From positions 33,565,319 through 33,629,318 of the forward strand of contig NC_089236.1 in assembly GCF_963924675.1 (NCBI RefSeq): a stretch of 64,000 nucleotides of DNA, written 5' to 3'. Source of the DNA: Phocoena phocoena (Eukaryota > Chordata > Mammalia > Artiodactyla > Phocoenidae). The translations under genes and the position numbers were made by a program. Position 1 is the first letter of the stretch. Every line of letters starts with the position of its first letter. Of the stretch, positions 58,257 through 64,000 are shown piece after piece. A model generated the notes under the pieces. It was not told where the DNA came from. It ran no database searches and saw only the letters and a program-made list of their open reading frames with translations.

Positions 58257-58305
58257 TTTTTTTTTTCGTTCTGTTGAATCTACATTCAACAGAACGAAAA
58301 AAAAA
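58257..58305. repeat. Perfect 22 bp inverted repeat (hairpin)
   Basis: The left arm, nine T plus CGTTCTGTTGAAT (58258-58279), is the exact reverse complement of the right arm, ATTCAACAGAACG plus nine A (58284-58305). A 4-base loop, CTAC, separates them. Symmetry ends beyond the T and A runs. Confidence 0.97.
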
Positions 58306-58504
58306 TTGTGGTTCTAAAGCTTTCTAATGGAAGCTTATGGTTATGGGATATGCCTGGTCCTATTTACTCTAAGCTAAGTATGTACACTTTGAGCTATGCT
58401 TTTTAGCCTGAGAATTTCAGAAAATCTGAATAAAGAGCTCTGAGAAAGAAATTGTATGGAAAAAACAATCATATAGGACATGATAAGCAGGTGACATGGT
58501 GGGT

Positions 58505-58620
58505 GGAATGTCAGACACCAAGAAACCCAAGTTGTGGCTCTAGCTCATTTATGACAAATCTGGTCTATCCCTTAACCTCTCTGGGTGAGATTCCTCAATT
58601 ATAAGGTGAGGTGATTGTTG
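58505..58620 (+). repeat. MIR SINE, plus strand
   Basis: TATCCCTTAACCTCTCTGGG followed by GAGATTCCTCAATTATAAGG matches forward MIR (cttaacctctctgggcctcagtttcctcatctgtaaa). The upstream part is diverged. Confidence 0.68.
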
Positions 58621-58895
58621 ATGCTTCTCTGTTGACCCCCTGAGGCTCCATCTACCAAGTGAAACCCACTGAATTAGATAACCTCTTATGCTTTTTCCAG
58701 CTGCCCCAAACCACATAGGTTTTGATTATACTTTCCTATTAGAAACTAAAACTGGGATTCAATAGGGTAACTCCCCTTTATTGACGAGAGTTTCTTTGAG
58801 ATCAAAGAAACACTTGTTTTCTGTGACACATCTTTTACTAGGAATCCTATGATTGAACTCCTGCCAGAACTCTGGAATTTAAAATTCTCCAAGGT

Positions 58896-59101
58896 TGAGC
58901 TTCCCTGGTGGCGCAGTGGTTGAGAGTCTGCCTGCCGATGTAGGGGACGCGGGTTCGTTTTCTGGTCCGGGAAGATCCCACATGCCGCAGAACGGCTAGG
59001 CCCGTGAGCCATAGCCGCTGAGCCTGCGCGTCCGGAGCCTGTGCTCTGCAACGGGAGAGGCCACAACAGTGAGAGGCCCGTGTACTGCAAAAAAAAAAAA
59101 A
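58896..59101 (+). mobile_element. CHR-type tRNA-derived SINE (CHR-2-like)
   Basis: The head is GAGCTTCCCTGGTGGCGCAG and the B-box region is GGGTTCGTTTTCTGG, so the B-box is mutated. It has a short poly(A) of about 15. A 15 bp target-site duplication, AAAATTCTCCAAGGT, lies at 58881-58895 and 59102-59116. It carries more changes than the copy at 57974. Confidence 0.95.
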
Positions 59102-59116
59102 AAAATTCTCCAAGGT

Positions 59117-60521
59117 ATATAATGAATACATATTTAGTATTTTATTTCTCCTAGGGACAAACTTCTTTCTCTTTGAATGCACATAAAAAAGCGAAGCTAA
59201 CGTTTCCGTTTGCCTGAGCAGTGACTGTTCTGTAGAAAGTGAGACTGGGGCTTTCAGGCACCAAGGCCATTCTTAGCTGAAAGCCTTGTCTCATGTGTCT
59301 CTAAGACAATCCTGGATGGGCCAAGTGGGCATTTCCTTGGGGTTTCTCTTTGTTTGGGGGCAGCATCAGATATCTTGTGCTTGCCCAGCTTCAAGACCAA
59401 AGAAAGAGCCCAGAGCCAGCGACAGAGTTATCAACGGATTAATGGATGGGGGATCTTACGCATCTGAAGCAAGGTCCTGGAGCAACATCCCACCATGTGT
59501 GGCAGATGGCAGGCAGGACATGGTAGCAGTCTTCGCTCCTGGGGGTAAGGGGAGGTTACCGTTACTGGAGCTCGGAAGTTACCAGGGAAACCAACAGAGG
59601 AGTACGCCTCTCACTGCCCCTTTGATAAGCTATCATAGTGGCTAAAATTAGAACAGTCATTAGCTGGGGCCTGGGGCAAGTATGTAAGAAGGTCAATCAG
59701 GTGAGTAGGGTGTAGGCGCGGCAGGCACTGGTCAGGCAGGGGATGTACAGAGAGCAAGAGAACAGCTATCTTGAGTGGTCTGACCATACATATGTGTTTG
59801 TCGTCTCCTCAAACTGTCTCGCTCTTTCAGGCCCTTCTTGTATTTCCTGTGTCTCTCAGCCCTTCAAACCCTCTCTCTGTGACTTTCTCAGAGGAGAATT
59901 GTGACAGGGTATCAGCCATATCCTCTAAGATAACCTGCTTTTTCCCACAGCTCTTCTAGGTTATGATTATTCCAAGTAACAGCTCTTTTAAGGACACTGT
60001 TCAGAGTCCTATAGATTAGCTTTGGGAAAACAAATCTATATAAATACTCACTGTCATAATCTTAACTGCCCCCTCAGCAACTTTCTCTTTTTCTCTGAAG
60101 CAGAGAAATGATCTGTTGATTTCTCCTTTGGGTCAGAGTGTATTCTCAGATACCCAAAGAGTTCCAGGATGTGACGCTTCTCTCTTTGTGGAGGATAATT
60201 CAGGAATCTAGGGAGCTTGGCAAAATCCTCCAATTGATATTTACTTCCTTGGGCAAAGCAACACACAATGAATCAAGGCTCAGAAACAGCTCTGGGCTTA
60301 TCATAGTTCCTTGAGGTAATTATGCAAAGTAAACTCTAATAAAATCATGGGTTATACACATAAGAACAACTTAAATCAATGCTTCACTTAAGCTCATTGC
60401 GATGAGCAGATATTTAGCGTTCATTTCAAGGTAGCGTAATTTGTTCTTCAGGGGAAGACAGTTAGATGATGAAGAAAATCACATCCTGAGGGATGACAGG
60501 TGACTTGGACCTTGGACTTTT

Positions 60522-60524
<3 letters not shown>
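59117..60524. other. Single-copy sequence, no gene recognised
   Basis: The part 59200-59650 is somewhat GC-richer and holds a 119-codon plus frame at 59286-59645. I recognise no domain, Kozak context or splice structure there, so I do not call a gene. No repeat can be named. Confidence 0.45.

Positions 60525-60572
<48 letters not shown>
60525..60572. repeat. (GT)n microsatellite
   Basis: A pure run of 24 GT units. It is likely to be highly polymorphic in length. Confidence 0.98.
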
Positions 60573-60574
<2 letters not shown>

Positions 60575-60783
60575 TTTTCATTGTCTAATCCTTCAAAGCT
60601 GAGAGGTGGGAGGGATTCTAATTAGGGACACCTCTATGGAAAGGGACCATGTGTCCTAGAGATGGATGTCTCCACCATCTCTAGTGCATGGCTGCATGTC
60701 ATCAGACCACTACCTACTTTTCCTTGGAAGGAAGAATAATTCAAACTCATAACACTGAAAGGATTAGGAAATTGTCTGAGTCA

Positions 60784-61125
60784 GTTTGGGCTGTTATAAT
60801 AAAATACCATAGCCACACTGACTTATAACAACAGAAATTTATTTCTCACAGTTCTGGAGGCTAGAAAGTCAGAGATCAAGGCATGGGCAGATTTGATGCC
60901 TGGTGAGGGCCCACTTTCTGATTCATAGATAGAGGTGTTTTTGCCATTAACCGCACATGGTGGAAGGACAAGGTTTCTCTCTAGGGTCTCTTTTTGTAAG
61001 GGCATTAATCCCGTTTATGAGGTCTCTGCCTTTATGATCCAATTACCTCCCAAAGACCCCACCTTCCTGTACCATCACCTTGCAGGTTGTGCTTTCAACA
61101 TATGAATTTTCAGTCCATTGCAGAA
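60784..61125 (-). mobile_element. MLT1/MST-type LTR (ERVL-MaLR), near complete
   Basis: On the minus strand, from right to left, it reads TTCATATGTTGAAAGC, GTGGGGTCTTTGGGAGGTAA, GATTAATGCCCTTACAAAAA, ACCATGTGCGG, CTGTGAGAAATAAATTTCTG with the polyadenylation signal, and TGGTATTTTATTATAACAGC near the 3' end. This is the MLT1 order throughout. No internal MaLR region is seen on either side, so it is probably a solo LTR. Confidence 0.88.
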
Positions 61126-61595
61126 ATAGTATACTTTGATATAGTTTTCTGATTTTGTAGGAGGATTAACTGCATTATAAAGGACTTCAAATTCTTGTCC
61201 TTGAAGACCCGTTAAGGTCAGTCATTGTGTTCCCTAATTCCACTCATTTTCAGACCCTACTGTCTGTGAGATAGAGGCCAGTTCTAACCAGGTTAATCTT
61301 CAGTAAGGCAGGAGATGAGCTTTAGAAGTCTTATCCATTGGCAGGTGAAATCTGGAACCTTGCCACGTGTACTTGGGGTGTGGAAGAAAGTCTGCTTCTG
61401 ACATGCCACAGAGCAGCTCTGAACTATGACATCTGATTGGCACCCACCTCCTAATCTTTCCCAGGTGTCAGGCAATATCAGTTAGGATCTGGGTTTCTTT
61501 ATTCTAATACTTCAGAGATATGGAACTCATTATCATTTCTAATAACCAGACTTATGGTTTAAAAAATAATAATAACATGGATGATGGCTTCAGTT
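61126..61595. other. Single-copy sequence, no gene recognised
   Basis: Nothing recognisable. Confidence 0.45.
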
Positions 61596-61599
61596 TTAT

Positions 61600-61815
61600 T
61601 TAACACATTCATTTAGCATTATGTAGAATGAACTTTTTCAAGCATTTTACGTGGATTATTTTTATTTCATTCTTACAACAATCCTATGAAATGTTTTTTA
61701 TCCTCATTTTATAGTTCAGAAAATGGAAACTTTGAAAGGTTGGTTAACCTGTCTGAGTAAGCCAGAACGTTGCAAAGCCAGTATTGGAAGCCAGACTTCC
61801 AGACTCTAGAACATG
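61600..61815 (-). repeat. MIR SINE, minus strand
   Basis: Reverse-complement MIR: CAAGCATTTTACGTGGATTA, CTTACAACAATCCTATGAAA, ATCCTCATTTTATAGTTCAG and AAAATGGAAACTTTGAAAGG appear in order, then a decayed GGTTAACCTGTCTGAG. Confidence 0.85.
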
Positions 61816-63097
61816 TCTTGTAATCAATCCTCTAGTTGTCCATTACATCACAAGCTTCTCTTTCTGAGGACCCCGGTAAGAAACTCTTCAAACCAGATAC
61901 ATGTCATTCTAGCATCTGGTTTGTTTACATCTGATGGAAACACTACCAATCTCAGGCACCTATAGCTGTGTACTAACATTAAATTTTGGCTTTATACATT
62001 TTCCCTGTGCCCGGATCTTCTCATTTTATGATTTTCATTGTGTGGTATGTGTTTCAGTGTATTGGTTAGAGTACTATTTGCAGCTGCTACATCTTTCTCT
62101 GGCTTTGCAAAAAGAAGTTCATAGTTTGCTCGCACAGCTGTTCAGTGCTGGTGTTCCCAGCTGGTGGGCTGCCTTCCTCATGGTGATTCAGGGACTGAAG
62201 CTGCCTTCATTATGTGGATCAGGCTTCTCTTAGGGTTGCACAGTCCTCTGTGTCCAGTGGCAAATGGAGAATGAGAGGATGGAGTGGGCACACTTGCTTC
62301 TCAAGCAGCGTGGCTGGAAGTGACACATGTCAGTCTGCTTGGTATGAACCATTCACGTGATACCACTTTGAGGCACGAGGACTAAGAAATGTAATCTTTG
62401 GTTGTGCATCTGCTTCTTGGCAACACCTATATACGCTGAATGGGTGAACCAGAGTCTTTGGTGAACAGTCGGCCATCCTTGCCATGTTTGATAACATGTA
62501 GATGCCCTTTGTAAAATGGTTAGGTACAAGTAAATGGTAAAGATTATAGAAATAGCATAGCAGCTGCAAATCTGGAACCAGTATGGCTGCATGAGTTCTG
62601 GAAAGCTTTGTGCCTACTGGGCCAAAGTCTCTGGATGTGTTTGTACAGTTTATGTGACTGGGCTTCTGTCTTGATGTGGGATTAAGTTCATCCTTCCAGG
62701 GCCTGCCAGATAATATGACTGTCACTTGATGCCTTATATCTGGGTGCTAGGCTACCATCTCTGTCCTTACTTCTGCTCTCTAGGTTCCTCCTTCAAAGCT
62801 AGTAGAGCACCCATAACTGTAAAGCTGACACCTACCTGTCCTTTGAACACAGCCAGGACCTGAACACTCGATGTCCAGAAATCTCCTCTATTAGTTCCTG
62901 GGATGGGGTTTCCTTTGAATGTCCCTTGTTTGCAATGAGTTCTTACTAGTTGGTTTTCTAAGGCCTTGGCTCCAACCCATAGCAGGGAGATATCTCCCTC
63001 ATATCTTGAACTGACTAGTAGGTTGCTATCTGCATCTAACCTAGCAGGTGGTCTTCAGGAAGGTACAACTTCATTTCCTATACTCTTCTGTCTCTCC
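61816..63097. other. Unclassified, possibly old LTR or ERV-derived sequence
   Basis: The stretch 62110-62340 (GGTGATTCAGGGACTGAAGC, CTGGAAGTGACACATGTCAG) resembles a widespread old mammalian repeat that I cannot name. A 131-codon minus frame at 62725-62330 overlaps it slightly and has no recognised domain. No host gene is supported. Confidence 0.4.
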
Positions 63098-63297
63098 NNN
63101 NNNNNNNNNNNNNNNNNNNNNNNNNNNNNNNNNNNNNNNNNNNNNNNNNNNNNNNNNNNNNNNNNNNNNNNNNNNNNNNNNNNNNNNNNNNNNNNNNNNN
63201 NNNNNNNNNNNNNNNNNNNNNNNNNNNNNNNNNNNNNNNNNNNNNNNNNNNNNNNNNNNNNNNNNNNNNNNNNNNNNNNNNNNNNNNNNNNNNNNNN
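63098..63297. other. Assembly gap (200 N)
   Basis: Exactly 200 unknown bases. Open frames that pass through it are not real. The round size suggests a scaffolding placeholder, not a measured length. Confidence 0.99.
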
Positions 63298-63700
63298 CAG
63301 TTAAAAAGAATGGAAACAGTGATGATACAAATAGACTAGCACTGGGTCATGCCACCTGTTTAGGAAGCTTTAGGGCCCTTCCACACCAAAGAAGAAGCCT
63401 CCATGGCTGAGAAATTTATTTTCCCTGATAACCTCTTATCAATTTTAGTTGGGTTGCCAAGCAGACTGAAAGCCACCTTTCTGGTGATTTATTTGGTTCA
63501 TACAGTGGTTCTTTAATGTTTGGAATTTGTATGATGTTAGCCAGGATTGTGTTCTCCAGTTCACCACAGACCATTTTCACACTCTCTCAGGATGTGGGGA
63601 CATTTTATTTGGTAAACTTTCATTTAAAGGGTTTGAGTAAAATTAGTGTTTCCTTGGACACTATGAGAATACATTTAGATGTCATTTAAAGGGGGAAGAG
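63298..63700. other. Single-copy sequence, no gene recognised
   Basis: Nothing recognisable between the gap and the next MIR. Confidence 0.45.
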
Positions 63701-63704
63701 ATAA

Positions 63705-63835
63705 TGGAATTAATATTTACTGAGCAGCTACTTTCTGCCAGGTACTTTATTTGTATATTATTTCATTTAGTACCCACAAAAAGGTTTTGAGTAAGCCAAT
63801 ACCTTCCATTTCACAAATGAGTAGACTAATATTGT
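63705..63835 (-). repeat. MIR SINE, minus strand
   Basis: Reverse-complement MIR: TTAATATTTACTGAGCAGCT, TTTCTGCCAGGTACTTTATT and CATTTCACAAATGAGTAGAC appear in order. It is truncated relative to the full element. Confidence 0.78.
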
Positions 63836-64000
63836 ATAAGTAGCCCCCATATCCTTAGCAGAACAGTACGTGGAGAATGACCTTTCAATCTTATTTCTAG
63901 AACATTCCTTCCTTCAGCCTCTGATTCACAAGGTTTATAGGGACTACAGACAGTCACATGCCTATGCTTGTTAAATGAAAACCAGCAATAAATACTAATA

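Noticed and set aside
58257..58305. Hairpin as a microRNA precursor or a transcription terminator
   Set aside because: The stem is only 22 bp with a 4-base loop and homopolymer ends. That is too short for a typical miRNA precursor, and rho-independent terminators are bacterial.
59286..59645. 119-codon plus-strand frame in GC-richer DNA
   Set aside because: No domain, signal peptide or intron structure. Local GC content lengthens chance frames.
62330..62725. 131-codon minus-strand frame
   Set aside because: It partly overlaps unclassified repeat-like DNA and has no recognisable protein family.
62966..63410. Two frames running through unknown residues
   Set aside because: They exist only because the 200 N gap contains no stop codons.
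1..64000. CRISPR arrays, operons, phage or bacterial mobile elements
   Set aside because: There are no regularly spaced direct repeats with unique spacers and no dense coding. All features are those of a mammalian genome.

Overview
The window is mammalian nuclear DNA, most likely from a cetacean. The strongest evidence is six copies of a roughly 200 bp tRNA-derived SINE of the CHR type. It starts GGGCTTCCCTGGTGG, has an A-box-like and a B-box-like segment, and ends in poly(A). Five of the six copies have clear target-site duplications (TSDs). A seventh, longer SINE fits CHR-1. I see no ruminant BovB or Bov-tA repeats. The species call is an inference from repeat content. I found no intact host gene, no tRNA or rRNA gene, no CRISPR array and no exon I can defend. 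The long open frames are LINE-1, SINE or retroviral remnants, or chance frames, so the stretch is either intergenic or inside a large intron.

Layout. Positions 1-4950 are single-copy sequence with old MIR and L2 fragments and two CHR SINEs. From 4971 to 7812 there is a 5'-truncated LINE-1 (L1-A) whose TSD lies about 385 bp beyond its own 3' end, the signature of a 3' transduction. It is followed by an MLT1-type LTR. Positions 8166-20235 hold single-copy sequence, MIRs, an internally deleted hAT transposon, MER5 fragments, two minus-strand L1 pieces, microsatellites and a CHR SINE. From 20250 to 27541 there is a nearly full-length minus-strand L1 (L1-D), interrupted by a CHR SINE. Its apparent TSD lies about 130 bp beyond its 5' end.

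Positions 27688-31547 are mostly single-copy, including an AT-rich block that may be a conserved noncoding element. From 31548 to 34030 an L1 (L1-F) is nested in an older L1; it carries a 190 bp tandem duplication and a second candidate 3' transduction. Positions 34031-51248 are mainly single-copy, with MIR and L2 relics, a CHR-1 SINE and two diverged minus-strand pieces of an endogenous retrovirus. From 51264 to 57431 there is a second near-full-length L1 (L1-E, plus strand), with a 15 bp TSD enclosing about 270 bp of extra 5' sequence. The last part holds two young CHR SINEs, a perfect 22 bp inverted repeat, a GT microsatellite, an MLT1 LTR and a 200 bp assembly gap.

No genes here work together. 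The biology is retrotransposition: L1 copies supply the enzymes, CHR SINEs use that machinery (poly(A) tails and 12-17 bp TSDs), and four L1 copies appear to have carried neighbouring DNA. All L1 frames seen are broken by stops, shifts, truncation or insertion. I found no convincing new molecular system. The most interesting observations are the TSD-defined transductions, the perfect hairpin near 58280, and the AT-rich block near 27800.
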